Origin: Rhynchosporium graminicola
Lineage: Eukaryota; Ascomycota; Leotiomycetes; Helotiales; Ploettnerulaceae
Reading direction: 5' to 3'
DNA: 64,000 bases
Assembly: GCA_900074885.1 (NCBI GenBank)
Contig: FJUW01000007.1
Location: 1,374,400-1,438,399, forward strand
A program made the translations under genes and the position numbers. Positions 33,822 to 46,389 of this stretch are shown here, piece by piece; positions within the stretch are counted from its first letter, which is position 1, and every line of letters begins with the position of its first letter. Under the pieces are notes generated by a model, which saw only the letters and a list, made by a program, of their open reading frames with translations, had not been told where the DNA came from and ran no database searches.

Positions 33822-35283
33822 AATCTGTAAAGTCAGGGTTTCCGAGCATGGACGAATGATCTTTGATCCTTTCCCCCTTTATGAAGTAGGAAGTCATCTC
33901 TATAGTAAAAGTAACTCTTCTAAGAAATATAACTACTAAGTGAATTTTATTATCTAATATACTATTATTAGTTGGCGGACGAATTGGGCTTGGGTTACAG
34001 TCATGTGCGAGACAACGACCCTAAGAGTCTAAACGATGACTTCCTCAGAATATTTCCAGTCTCTTCGCGCCAGGACGTATCTTCCTCGTTGTCGACACTG
34101 TAGCACAAGCCGATACTCACCGCCAGCTTCTCTTACCTTGTAGCAAACCTTCGGTTCATCACAGCCAGGATCTGCACGCCATATCTACAACTGTGAATCG
34201 TGGTACCCAATCCTCAACTTGATGTATTGTTGACTCAAACGAGGCGTTTGCCGTCAGAGGAAAACATTGAGTTTTACCGTAGCGCAGGACTTAAGCCGCG
34301 AAAGAATACAGGACGTTGATAAAGTCATAATTCAGTGTTATATGATTACTTGATAACCTATAGTAATAGGTTTGCCTCAATCCCCTTCTCGTTTGCAAGC
34401 TAGCATATTCCAGAATCTCAAGGGATTCAGATTGGCTCCAGCATCCTCGAAACAGCTCGATGAAACGACGAATTGGCACCAAGATGAGCATTCAAAATTC
34501 TAATTCAGCGCTCGTTAGACTCGCCCGAGCTCCATATTTACTTTCTTACCTAGGCGAGAAGCTTAAATCAGAAAGACGCATGAGCGACTAAGCGAAGGCA
34601 TTTGTTTATGCATATTCTAGACTAGGCCCGCTCAACGCTCTAGGCACAGAATGACTCGATGCTGAGAAAAGCATTTATCTATCGAGAGTAGTCGTGAGAT
34701 GTATCTGCTCCGATCTTTTCTATTCAGTTTATTTGCTTGATCCCGCAGAGAAGCACATCAGCGTGATCGTTTAGATAAAATACTTTGGCTTCCGCTTTAC
34801 GATTATTGAATATTGAATCTCGAATATGACAAGTCCGAATTGGTATTATTTTTAAAATTTTCGCTGTCAAATCATCAGTGCAACGCATTGTAGAGCATCT
34901 GTGCTCGACAATTGAAGGGAAAGGAACGTACTACGAGTTCGAACTGGTGTCAGGCAATGACTCGAAAGCCACACAGGGATGTTCGGAGGAGAATGAATGC
35001 GTTTGAAGCAATCATCTGGGTACCTGTTGTGAGAGGCCGAGATGCTAATGATTATACTATGCTTGGAGATGCATCTCCGGAACGTATCCTCAAGCTCTAG
35101 TATCTGGGGTATGGTAAAGCTCGTTCAATCATTGGTTCGCTTGGGGCTGCATTACTCCGGCAGGCGCCAGGATCGTGAGCGAGAGGAGCAGCTGATATCC
35201 AGCAACAACATCATCATCTCTCACCATAGGAACAGCCATCCCTTTATTCAGTATAGAAAAGTCGGATTAAGCCATTTAAGAAT
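33822..35283. other. AT-rich intergenic, nothing recognised
   Basis: Short frames at 34291-34491 and 34912-35100 have no coding features. The composition is more AT-rich than the gene-dense parts, but the sequence does not resemble the LTR block. Confidence 0.4.
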
Positions 35284-35984
35284 ATGTCACTTTTGCAACT
35301 TGATCCCTGCCCGACAATTAACCGCTACGATGATGACTCCACTATCAACGAAGAAGCTATCACCCCCCCTGAGACCGTCGTCGATATTCTTGAAGATCTC
35401 GATCCTTTGAAATGACCAAAAGGTAGCGTCCCGTGGCCTGGAAATCAGTATATCATCCGATGCACCATTTCCGGTCAAGTTCTGACCCTTATCGATGGGC
35501 AGGTCGTGTTAGCCTCACCTGGTAAGTTGTAGTGGCTTTTCATTTCTCTACATTTTACAGATGCTCCACGGATACCTGGAATTGATTCTAAATGCTTCTA
35601 TATATCCACAATCATATCCAATTCTTTCATTCTGTTCCAAAGAATCTAAGGTATGGAGTAGTGCTGACAACTCGTGCAGGAGGTCGAGGTTCTATCCATT
35701 GGGCCTGTGTTCAGACCAAAGGCTGGCTAGGCTTCAAGAACACAGTGTCCGGGAAATATCTAGGCCACGATGTCAAGGGTAATCTTCGCTGCTCAGCTGC
35801 CCGTCATAATAGCTGGGAGAACTTTTGCGTAAGACAAACTCCTGATTTGGATTACATCCTTCTTATGACGCACTTTGAGAGGCTTTGGCATGTGGGAAAG
35901 AAGACTGAGAACGCGGATGTAAAATCGGCGAAGGTTGGCGAGAACATGGAAGAAGCAATGCTTTGGGAGTTTGTTAAGGTTTGA
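35284..35984 (+). pseudogene. Trefoil/fascin-like fungal protein with one in-frame TGA
   Basis: Exons 35284-35521 and 35680-35984 share one frame across a 158-bp intron (G/GTAAGT to GTGCAG/GA). The joined frame is 180 codons including one internal stop. The second exon is clearly conserved-looking: GGRGSIHWACVQTKGWLGF, GKYLGHDVKGNL, WENFCVRQTPD and LLMTHFERLWHVG. This is the pattern of small fungal beta-trefoil/fascin-like proteins. The first exon reads MSLLQLDPCPTINRYDDD and continues to DLDPLK. There a TGA at 35413-35415 breaks it, yet PKGSVPWPGNQYIIR follows in the same frame. I found no intron that removes the TGA while keeping frame. Explanations are a nonsense mutation (CGA to TGA is one transition), readthrough, or a sequence error. 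No enzymatic residues are expected in this family. Confidence 0.6.
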
Positions 35985-37433
35985 TTTCTGGGCCGGGATG
36001 GCTGGGGTGTAAATGATGGGCGCTGGGTGTTTAGGGGTTGGGATCGATGGGTAGGCGAAAGATACTGGGCTATGAAGCAATTGCTGGCGTTCGGTTTGAG
36101 TACGCGGCTTTCTTTACCTCAAAATGAAACTGGGAATTGAAAGCAACACAGCTTGGATTGTGTCTGACGGCATGGTTTCTGTTGCTGATACTAGAAACTC
36201 AAAGATCTATGATGGAATTTTCTGTAATATTTGAAGTTGGTAAGATCGAAGACTTTGCAGATTTGTCGCCTTATTTTGCCCATCGAACTGAGTGTGTTCC
36301 TGAACCCAATACTTGACATTCCTCCTTTTCACATCTTTCATATAGATCATTATTGAATATCTCTCGTCTCTCCAAGCATCAGTCCAGATATGTCAATTTC
36401 ATTGTCATCCTATGGATCACAGGTCAGTCCGAATTGCTATCGAAGTTCTCATCAATAAATAGATCTCGGCAGCTTTAACTTTGCGCAAATCGAGTTTCCG
36501 ACACTCTTCTCACTTTCCATCCTTACCTTTGATACCTATCGACAGGCTTGTAAGTCCTCTCCTTCTTCATCCGGAAGCGGGACTTGTCTAGCATTCTTGA
36601 AGTCCCGGGCGAGTTGAAACCACCATGCCAAATCCTTATCTGCGTAGTAAGATTGCTTCACATTTTGACCTCCTTCAAAATTGAGTTTTCATCTCTTTCC
36701 GAAGTCATTGAATGGATATTTGTTGGCTCTGTGTTGTGTTTCTTTGGCTCGATCTGTTGCGGCGCTGTTGAGGCAGTGTTGGAAGTAATACTCCGAGTGG
36801 CTTCTGGACCTTCCATAACTGACATTGTCTGTGTGTTTGAAAGAATTGATTTGTTGTTTTTATGAGCTTTGTGATGTGCCAGAAGAGCCTGGGACTGATG
36901 CATGTATTTATATGATTGAAATCTCGTTGCAAGGATATTATGGTTGCTGCCTAGAACTTGGGGTTCACGATTATAGGCGCCAGAAAATCCCGCCTCTTTT
37001 ACTGGTGTTAGGAGACTCTAAAGAATTGACCATTTTAAAGTGAGTATAGGATGTTACCTAACGAATCTCAATGGGCTTCGGACAGAGATAGAAGCTTTCA
37101 TCGCTACGGCATCAAGATTGTTGACTTTCGGACTAGTGTAGTGGCAAGCGCCTCTCATATCTAGAGCTATGAGATGTAGACCATATACATCAAGGCTGGC
37201 CAGACATTGAAATAATCACTAGCAGTTAAACTATCGATTCCAAATTTAGCGGTAGTCTAAAGCTCCTTCATTCAGTCATAAAACACTCCTTTGGTTGCGC
37301 ACGTCCAGTCCACATAGTCGTCATAAAGAAATTCCTTATTTGCTCCCAATATCAAATGGTATCTCGTAACAGTAAAGCACGTATCAACTCCCAAAGTTCA
37401 CACTCACCATATCCAACTCTCCGCCAATGTTAA
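35985..37433. other. Intergenic, nothing recognised
   Basis: The frame at 36584-36865 is hydrophobic but has no start context or family. The rest lacks coding signal. Confidence 0.4.
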
Positions 37434-38651
37434 TTAGGCGTCGCCTCCGTCCTCAGAAAGCACAACAGGATCGTCCGCAAAACTCCCGGCCGTGATGTCT
37501 ACGACGAACTTCTCCAATCTATGCGCCTCCTTCTCCCAATCATCTGCCTCCTTCCGAAGTCTAGTAATAGTCCTTCTGCACACTTTGATTTCGGCCTGGA
37601 GTTTACAGGCTTCCTCTTCTATTTCATGCTTGATGGCGATACCGGTTGATGCTTTCAGATCAGGATAGTCCGCTTTGATAACGGCAAGAATCTTGTTGAT
37701 CAGGTCGAGCTTCCCTTCTGGTAGTGGCTCCTGATCATCAAGATCGATTGCAGCCTCGAGCCGAATCGGTATGGGTGAGACGTTTCGGCCTCTGAAATAA
37801 CGATTCCCATCCCTGCCGCCAGTGACCGGTGTGGGTGGTAAGGCATTTCGATCGTCGTGCAATCTATCGTTCAATGGCTGCCCAGCCGATACAAACCTGG
37901 CGACTTTTGATGGTTTTCTGGAGGGACTAATATCGTATAAGTTCTCCTCTCCAAAGACGTTCTTATCCTCCTCATTTCCAACGACAACAAAATCTTCATC
38001 GCTCTCTTTTCCTTCTTCCTTCCCCTCGGATACATCACCGTCTGAGATGTCATTTATAGGACGCTTGCTCCCCAACTTAAGCCAGTCATTCATCTTTTTT
38101 GACGAGCCATTGTTCTTCGGCGATTTCGGCGTACGAATCTCTCGCGGCTTTGGAGGTTGCTTCCGTGGTGTCGTTGGGTTCAACTCCATCCACTTCTTAG
38201 CTATCTCCTGCTCGTCGCCCCATAAAAAGAACTGGCAAGGTTGTAGATCTTCTTCCTTCCTGGGGTCTCTAATAGGGCAAGAATATACTAGAAGAGAAAA
38301 ATTAGCCGCTGTAGATTCGGGGGGTTTGGAAGGATCTTACCCTTTCTGCCTAGGTGACGACCTTGCGTGGTCTAAGGTAGTGGGGGAGTCAGTAATGGCT
38401 ACATTGAGAGGCTTTTGAGAGGCAGATAAGACACATCTCAAGTTTATCTTAAGACATTGAAAAAGGAAACATTGGGCTCGCCAATTACCCACTGCTACAC
38501 ATTTCGCCAGTCTGCCACATCTGCAATACCACTCGTCTACTTCGAACCGTCCGCACCATCCCAGATGTTTCCGTGCAACAAAAGGGTTCTCCTCTCTACC
38601 TTCCATCGGTTTGTCACCGGCAGGTTGTGTGTGAGCCTGACCTTTGTCCAT
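37434..38651 (-). CDS. GRF-type zinc-finger protein with C-terminal coiled coil
   Basis: Exons 38651-38499, 38371-38341 and 38287-37434 give 345 residues. The middle exon is only 31 nt. It encodes TTQGRHLGRK, the core of the zinc finger, and its acceptor follows a good branch point (ACTGAC). Across the three exons the finger reads WYCRCGRLAKC, then GRHLGRKVYSC, then QPCQFFLWGDE. This is the CxC...GR.xYxC...CxFFxW layout of GRF fingers, which bind single-stranded nucleic acid in Top3, NEIL3 and APE2 relatives. The rest is acidic and disordered, then a coiled coil with KVCRRTITRLRKEADDWEKE (quoted to its end). The start ATG could instead be 38606 (MEGREENPF). The first donor (TGT/GTAGCA) is not ideal, so the first junction is the weakest point. 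Confidence 0.68.
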
Positions 38652-39736
38652 GCTGTGCTAGATATGGATCGAGAAACCGCAAAGCTGAAGTATTGTAAGC
38701 GATTGCGTGAAGCTGGCGATTTGAAATTCTTCGAGTAGTTTGGAGGAAGTGGCCAGCAGGATTCCACGACCTTGTATTACTTTACTTTCAGCTCCTGATC
38801 GGTGAACTGTCTGAGGTTCAGCTGATTCCGAGCGCGTAAAGTAGAACGAGGCTGGCGGTCAAACCCGCCTCCGGCCCAGCCACCTGAATTTTGGTATATG
38901 GGTTGCAGGCAGTATTCACTTTAGTTAATTAGTATTTTCAGATAATCCAAGAATTTCGTCAGGGAAATCATTCACTCTTCATCGAGCGTACAGCGGAATC
39001 TTTGTAACATATCAGATAATGTATCACGGTTGAGATTCAGGAAACAATTACCCCGCTACTTGTTCCCAATGTGCCAACTTATAGGGCCCGTCCCCGTTCT
39101 CGGGACGACCCGTACTCTAAAAACCAGGGTTTATGTCAGGACCATATTGAGCCTGCATCTTCTAGTGTTATTTCTGATGGCAAGGGTGGGAAGATGATAA
39201 GAAGTCCTTTTCTTCTTGCAAAGCCTAACTTAGTACAATCTTTGATATAGGAATAATTTCATGATCCTTAGTGATGTATTGTAAACAGAAAGGTAAACTC
39301 TCAGGTTCAGGTAGAACAAGAAAGACAGACTGGCTCTATCTGAGAGATTGTCGTTTTGAAAAGTGGGAGAAATCAGATGTTCGGACGTAGCGAGATAGAG
39401 GATATTGGAAGATTAGAAATGTCTGTCGTGCCATACCACCGAAATCTATGAAGTCGCTGTTGTAGAATCGATGTCATCCTGGTACCCTGCAGAAAGCCAG
39501 CTGATTGCAACCTTGCTTTAATTATGTTCTGGCGTACATGATTTATCCTTTCTTCTTGTAGCTGTTCTTCCATTTGGGATGCGAAACTATATCTTCGACC
39601 ATCAATGCAAGTAGTCCTGAGCTTTTTATCTGCCATTCTGTACAAGCAACAAGAATTTATATGTGTTTAATATATGTAGCGAAAATATATCTGTACAATG
39701 CCATTCCAATGATTACTAGAGAATAAGTAGCCAAAG
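38652..39736. other. Intergenic, nothing certain
   Basis: A 90-codon minus frame at 39373-39645 is the only open frame of note, and it has no recognised features. The rest is AT-rich spacer between the GRF gene start and the hydrolase 3' end. Confidence 0.35.
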
Positions 39737-40885
39737 TCATACATCAGTCATCAAGGCCTTGATCCACACAGCTACTTTCTCCGCTACTGTTTCGCTATGA
39801 TCTATCTTGAAATTAGCCTTTTTATCTATCGGGGAACGCAGGAATTTGACATACGTATACAGAATCCATGTGGGATACCACTTTCATCGATCATCATGAC
39901 AGGCTTCGAACTTCCCTTATCTTCATTCTCACGTCCTCTGGCCGCTATGAGGGCGTCACGGGTGTGATCTGCCACCCAATGATCCTTGGTTGTCAGCCAA
40001 TCCGCCGCATGTATATCTCTTAAACGCACATTTTTCCCAAAATAAAAAATCAGCTTCGGAGCTTGCGATTCGGAGCTCAAATCCTCATGCTCGAACCCCC
40101 AGATACCCTCACCCCACTTGTCTTCAGTAATGAAATCCATTTCATCCTTGGCCATGTGCCTTGGTCGAGTCAGTACCGTCATTTCTTGCTTTGACTACAG
40201 TGTCCACTTACAAAGCCTGCCAAACGCCCATCCGACTCTTTAGAAATCTGGTCGTGACCTCAGCAGCTTCGCGCGGCATCTTTGCTACGATCCCCACTAA
40301 CCACTTCAGAGCACATTCTGGAGCCAGATACACCAATGCTTTGGCTACAATCCCCATCTTCTTGGCGAAATTTGGAATGCGAAATAAGGCGCTGATCTTA
40401 CCCCCACTGGATGACTGGGCTATGTGCGTAACGGTAGGAAAGAGCAGGATGCCAGCTGGGATATTAATTGGGGAGGATTTTCCAAGCCGTTCGATAAGTT
40501 CTAGAAGGATGTAGGAACCGACTGAATGACCGACTAAGATCACGCTATGGTAATACTGCTCCGGCTCTGAATTTCTCTCCGAAGGTAGACACTGAGATTT
40601 GAGATTTGATAGCGAGATGTTAATCTGTTCTTCTAGACTATAAGGCGTTTTCCGAATTCCCAAGTCTGAGTCCACGAAGCCGGAGAGGGATCGTCCATAA
40701 ATGTGGTAGATATTCTTATTGCCCTGAGATGAATTGAGAAGTCTGCAAAGGCTGTCAAGGAAAGTCTCATAGTATCCAATAAGTCCGGGATTGCCGGTAA
40801 TGAAGTATATTAAGTGGTGAGCTGCGGAAGGCGACGTGGTCGATGGATTGATGATGAAATGAACAGAATCCGTTGACGAGGCCAT
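39737..40885 (-). CDS. Lipid-droplet-associated hydrolase (LDAH/DUF2305 family)
   Basis: Exons 40885-40212, 40159-39855 and 39801-39737 give 347 residues; both introns are about 52 bp. This is an alpha/beta-hydrolase of the LDAH family. ITGNPGLIGYYETFL near residue 30 forms the oxyanion-hole motif. HSVILVGHSVGSYI near residue 115 is the nucleophile elbow, with serine in GHSVG. AKMPREAAEVTTRFL is the cap-region block. A histidine suitable for the triad lies in GIPHGFCI near the end. The last exon (HSETVAEKVAVWIKAL) is short and appears only after splicing, and it restores the usual C terminus. The family sits on lipid droplets and is linked to sterol-ester or neutral-lipid turnover, though its true substrate is unsettled. 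It is divergent to STH1. Confidence 0.88.
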
Positions 40886-41988
40886 TTTGGCTGATGTGAT
40901 CTTGATGAGTATGGCCTATGCCTATGGATTGATGCTGATGATATCAGAATCCTGTTCAGGTTTGCTACCTAGATGTATTTCAAGGCTTCCTCGCCGAGGA
41001 AGACTTATCGACTTGTTTTGTTAGATGTGCTGTCTACAGTCAGAATCGGTGGTTCGATTAGAAACTAGAATTACATACATAGCTGAAAGCATATCGATTT
41101 GGGGCCTCTTGGGGCGACGCGATTTGGTAAACTTCAAGTAAGTTCAATATATCAGGTCATTATTCTTATAGTGTCCTTGATAACTTGGGTACCTTAGAGT
41201 ATTGCCAGCCTTGATCTGGGGATACTCGGTCTCAGGCAGTGATCTGCAAATCAACACCTAAGACGGTCTCACTGCTCCAAATTGGGAGTCAGAAGTTCAG
41301 CAAACTCTACTCTCTCAAGGTGTAGTATCGTAGCGACCAACTTGCTTTAAGTGATAACTGGGTAAGCCTCGGCGAGTCTCATTTCACACGTGATTGATGA
41401 CATAATACGTCGCCTGAACGAGCGCGATTCATCGGTCTAAGCGTGCTGAAGTATGCGCATACTCAAGAGTCCCGCAATTCGTACTCGACAGTTTCTACCC
41501 TTCGCAACTCCATCACCAAGGAAAGGACTCACCTGGGATCCAATCGCCCTCCCTAGCTCTTGAATCCAGAATCTCGACATTCAACACGTCGCATTCTACG
41601 CGAATGAACGCCGGTAGCATACACCATCCCATACACCCTCTACGACGGGCCCTCGCGATAATCTTCCATAAATCTACGATACATTCATCCCATCCACGTA
41701 CGACTGACTGAGTGAGAAACATCGCGCCAAGCCCGTGCATCTACAAAAAGTTCCTGAACATCAACATTGTGACGCGCCGCTCACTTTTCACGCGCGACAG
41801 CATCATCTTTTACCTCCCCGACCTGCTATCGACTCTCGTTTGTGCCATTGGCGCCTCTTCTCCCAACCGCACATCCAGCTACGGGCCTCTCTGTCACATC
41901 AACCCTGATGCGCAAGGCTAGCTCCTGTTATGCGCCCAACCTGATCAGCATATCCACGAAAGCGCTTTATAAGTGACCTCAAGCAATT
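40886..41988. promoter_or_regulatory. Divergent region between the hydrolase gene and STH1
   Basis: 1.1 kb with no convincing gene. The last 300 bp are rich in short pyrimidine tracts and probably form the STH1 promoter and 5' UTR. Frames at 41513-41740 and 41712-41921 lack domains. Confidence 0.45.
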
Positions 41989-44900
41989 ATGGCTTCTACA
42001 CAATCCGCGCCAGCTGTACAGCAGCCTGGCTCATCCGTGCCGATGGCTATTAATCCAGAAAACACGAAGAACAATCTTCAAGTAAGTAGGTACCCAGCAA
42101 GTTCGGACAGGACACTAACACAAGGAAGAAATACAAAGCAATGAAAGATGCAGGTGTCTCGGAAAAAGACCCCGAATTTCAGAAGCTCCATCAATACCTT
42201 ACCACGATGTCGCAACAACGTATTTTTCAAAACCAACGGGCAGCCTTTGCCCAGCAACAACAGCAACAGCAGATGGTATCCCAGCAGAACGGGACCACCG
42301 CAGCAAACGGCGCAAATGCTACACGAACTGCCCCAGCACCTACGACCGTTCCTACGACGCAAGTTGCCGCCACAACCTCTCTAGGATCATCCGTAATCTC
42401 TGCGACCCCATCCCTCCCTTCCGCTCAAAAGGGTGGAGTGCAACGTTCGACACCAGTCGGAAGCGGAGGATACTTCTCGCCCGAACAATTGGGAATACTC
42501 AAGTCGCAGATCTTCGCATTCAAGTGTCTCTCAAAGAATATGGGTATCCCACACGCAACCCAACAGCAACTTTTCTCGTCTCAAAAGAAGTCCGCTACAT
42601 CGATTGAGGAAGTCTCTGAACCTTCAGCATCAAAGGGAGATGATGTGAAAACTGCTACGCATGGCGTCGATGGAGCCATTGGAGCAAAAGATTCCGACCC
42701 AACCAAGGTCCACGAGTATAAGGGCTTTTTATCCCCGCGCACTAAACTTCTGGACAAGATTGGGTACTCGAATCACCAAAGGCGTGAAGCAAGGCCACTT
42801 ATTCCTAGTATCATGCCATCCGGGGTCAATTTCGAAAAGATTCGCCAGGAGCGCGAGGTCGTCATATACAACCGAATTCAAGCCAGGCTGGCTGATCTAA
42901 AGGCTCTTCCTGCAAATATGGCGCACTTAGAGGTTCGGGGCGACAAGTTGACTCTCGACGATTCGTTGAAGCGCAAGGCTCTGATTGAGATGAAGATGCT
43001 TGGTTTGGTTCAAAAGCAGCGCAACATGCGTGAGCGAATTGGACGCCAAATGATACAATACGACAATCTCGCCATGACGGCCAACCGCAGCCATTACAGA
43101 CGTATGAAGAAACAGACGTTACGAGAGGCACGCATCACGGAGAAGCTTGAGAAGCAGCAACGCGATGCTCGGGAAACTCGTGAGAAGAAGAAGCACTCTG
43201 ATTATCTCGCGACTGTTATCAATCATGCTCGTGAAGTTAACATTGCGGCCAACAATCAAAGAGTGAAGATTGGCAAGTTAGGGCGTATGATGGTTGCACA
43301 ACATCAGAATATTGAAAAGGAAGAACAAAAGAGAATCGAGCGAACAGCGAAGCAGCGTCTCCAAGCATTGAAGTCTAACGACGAGGAAGCATACTTGAAG
43401 CTGCTCGACCAGGCAAAAGACACTCGTATCACTCATTTGCTCCGCCAAACCGATGGCTTCCTGTCGCAACTTGCATCATCTGTCAAGGAGCAACAGAGAA
43501 AGGCCGCAGAACGCTACGGAGATGGCGCAGGCGAATTTCTTGACGATTCCTCTGATGACGACGAGGAAGAGGAACAAGATGTCCGCAAAATCGACTACTA
43601 CGCTGTTGCTCATCGTATCAAAGAAGAAATTAGTGCACAACCGTCCATCCTTGTGGGCGGTACGCTTAAGGAGTATCAAATTAAGGGTCTCCAATGGATG
43701 ATTTCACTCTACAACAACAACCTCAATGGTATTCTTGCTGATGAAATGGGTCTCGGAAAGACTATTCAAACCATCAGTTTGCTCACTTATCTTGTTGAGA
43801 AGAAGAAGCAGAACGGCCCTTTCCTTGTCATCGTGCCTCTTAGTACCTTGACAAATTGGAACCTTGAATTTGAGAAGTGGGCTCCATCTCTGGCAAAGGT
43901 TGTTTACAAGGGCCCTCCTGCCACTCGAAAGCAACAACAACAACAGATCCGATATGGCAATTTCCAGGTCCTCCTGACCACCTACGAGTATATCATTAAG
44001 GACAGACCTATTCTGAGCAAAATTAAATGGGTGCATATGATCATTGATGAAGGTCATCGTATGAAGAACGCTTCCTCGAAGCTTAGTGCAACCCTGACAC
44101 AGTACTACAACACGCGATATCGTCTCATTCTCACCGGAACACCATTGCAGAATAACCTGCCCGAGTTGTGGGCTCTTCTCAATTTCGTCCTTCCCACCAT
44201 CTTCAAGTCTGTCAAGTCGTTTGATGAATGGTTCAATACACCTTTCGCCAATACTGGTGGACAAGACAAGATGGAATTGACAGAAGAAGAACAAATTCTG
44301 GTCATTCGTCGTCTCCACAAGGTTTTGCGTCCATTCTTGCTCCGTCGTTTGAAGAAGGATGTCGAGAAGGATCTTCCGGACAAAACGGAGAAAGTCATCA
44401 AGTGCAAGTTCTCTTCGTTACAGTCTCGACTATACAAGCAGATGGTTACCCACAACAAGCTTGTTGTCAGCGATGGTAAAGGTGGAAAAACTGGTGCCCG
44501 TGGTCTCAGTAACATGATCATGCAACTTCGTAAGCTTTGCAACCATCCTTTCGTGTTCGGTGAGGTCGAAAACCAGATGAACCCCCTCAACACAAGCAAT
44601 GACCTCTTGTGGAGAACTTCCGGCAAGTTCGAGCTTCTTGATCGCATTCTGCCTAAGTATCAGAAGACAGGCCACAGAGTCCTCATGTTCTTCCAAATGA
44701 CTGCCATTATGGACATCATGGAGGACTATTTGAGATACAGAGGGATCATCTTCATGCGCTTGGATGGTACTACCAAGTCCGATGATCGTTCAGATCTTCT
44801 GCGCGAGTTCAATGCGCCTGACTCGCCATATTTCATGTTCTTGCTGTCCACACGTGCTGGTGGTCTAGGTCTGAACTTGCAGACGGCCGACACAGTTATC

Positions 44901-46389
44901 ATCTACGACTCCGATTGGAATCCCCATCAGGATCTCCAGGCCCAAGATCGTGCTCATCGTATCGGACAAAAGAACGAAGTAAGAATTCTTAGATTGATTA
45001 GTTCGAACTCAGTCGAGGAGAAAATCCTGGAGCGAGCCAAATTCAAGCTTGACATGGATGGAAAGGTCATTCAAGCTGGTCGTTTCGATAACAAATCTTC
45101 TGAAACTGATCGTGACGCTATGCTTCGTGTCATGTTGGAAACTGCGGAAGCCGCCGAGACTCTGGAGCAAGAAGAGATGGACGATGAAGAACTAAACGAG
45201 TTGCTCGCTCGTGGGGATCACGAAAAGGCTATCTTCGATGAAATGGACAAAGAACGTGCCAAGGATATGACCTACGGCACATTGGCTGGAAGCAAACGTA
45301 TACCACGTCTCATGGCGGAGAGCGAGCTCCCAGAAATCTACATGTCTGACGGCAACCCAATTTCGGACGAGCCCGAAGAGATCAAGGGTCGTGGTGCCAG
45401 AGAACGAACTACCGTGAAATATGACGATGGTCTTACAGAGGAGCAGTGGCTCAACGCTGTTGATGATGACGAGGACTCTCCAGAAGCTGCTGCTGCTCGC
45501 AAGCAAATTCGCAAAAACCGCCGGGAAACAAATCGACTCAAGAGAGCCGGTGAGCTTCCAGGATCCATTGAGAACTCACCCGCAGGAAGTCGTGACAGTA
45601 CCGAGGAGCCTGAGCCTGAGCCAACTCCAAAGAAAGGCCGTGGTCGCAAACCTGGAAAGACCGAAAAGCGTAAGGCTGACGAGCTCGACGATGAGCCACC
45701 TGCCAAGCGAAAGCGCGGTCCAACTGGCAGGCCTTCGAAGGGAGGAGCTTCTAGCGACATGTCTCCCAAGCATCGAAGTACTCTGCAAGCCAGCCTGCGA
45801 AAGGTGTATGATACGGTAATGAAGATCACCATCACGAATTCCGAGTCCGAGGAAAGTGATGAAGAAGGGCCCCCCGATGAAGCCAAGGGACCATATGTTC
45901 TCGTTGGCCCATTCGTTGCTCTTCCGTCCAAGAAACACTTCGCCGATTACTACAACATCATCAAAGAGCCAATTGCACTCAAGACAATGGAGAAGAAGAT
46001 CAACAAGGAAGATTACTCGAGCCTCGCCGATTTGCTGAAGGATGTTCGCCTGATGGTTTCCAATGCGAAAACGTACAATGAGGAAGCTAGTGGAATCTGT
46101 ATCGATGCTGGCAAGATTCAAGTAAGTTGATTCTGCTGGACTCCTAATCAATCTTCAGAATGCTAACCGTTCCTAGGATGCCTTTGAGTCTTTGATCCAA
46201 GAAGAGATCAAGGAACATCCAGAGCTTGGCGAAGGCGAAGGTTCCACACCAAATGGAGGCTCGACTGCACCTACAACGAATGCAGGAACCCCAAATCCAG
46301 GTCCTTCGAGTGGCAAGATCAAGCTAGTATTCAACGCCAATATTACCGGGAACGGTGGCAGTAGCGGTCGTCAAAGCGACGATGATTAG
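41989..46389 (+). CDS. STH1: STH1/SNF21, ATPase of the RSC chromatin remodeller
   Basis: Exons 41989-42081, 42129-46121 and 46177-46389 give 1,428 residues, normal for filamentous-fungal Sth1. The order of parts follows the family. A QLQ motif (FSPEQLGILKSQIFAFK) lies near 145. An HSA helix (REVVIYNRIQARLADLKAL) follows it. The SNF2 ATPase has Walker A DEMGLGKT near 568, DEGH near 670, LTGTPLQNN near 700 and motif VI QAQDRAHRIGQ near 975. A SnAC region comes next, then a basic AT-hook-like stretch (KRKRGPTGRPSKG). A C-terminal bromodomain, about 1250-1400, contains YYNIIKEPIALKTM. The second intron falls inside the bromodomain. RSC slides and ejects nucleosomes at promoters and is essential in yeast. 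The first intron (47 bp) separates 31 N-terminal residues. Confidence 0.95.

Noticed and set aside
36584..36865. Hydrophobic 93-codon frame
   Set aside because: No start context, no signal-peptide layout and no neighbouring exons.
39373..39645. 90-codon minus frame (MADKKLRTTC)
   Set aside because: No family, no splice partners and a chance-like composition.
45338..45931. Long minus-strand frame opposite the STH1 C-terminal part
   Set aside because: Antisense shadow of a codon-biased coding exon. The same applies to 49962-50997 opposite CTR9.
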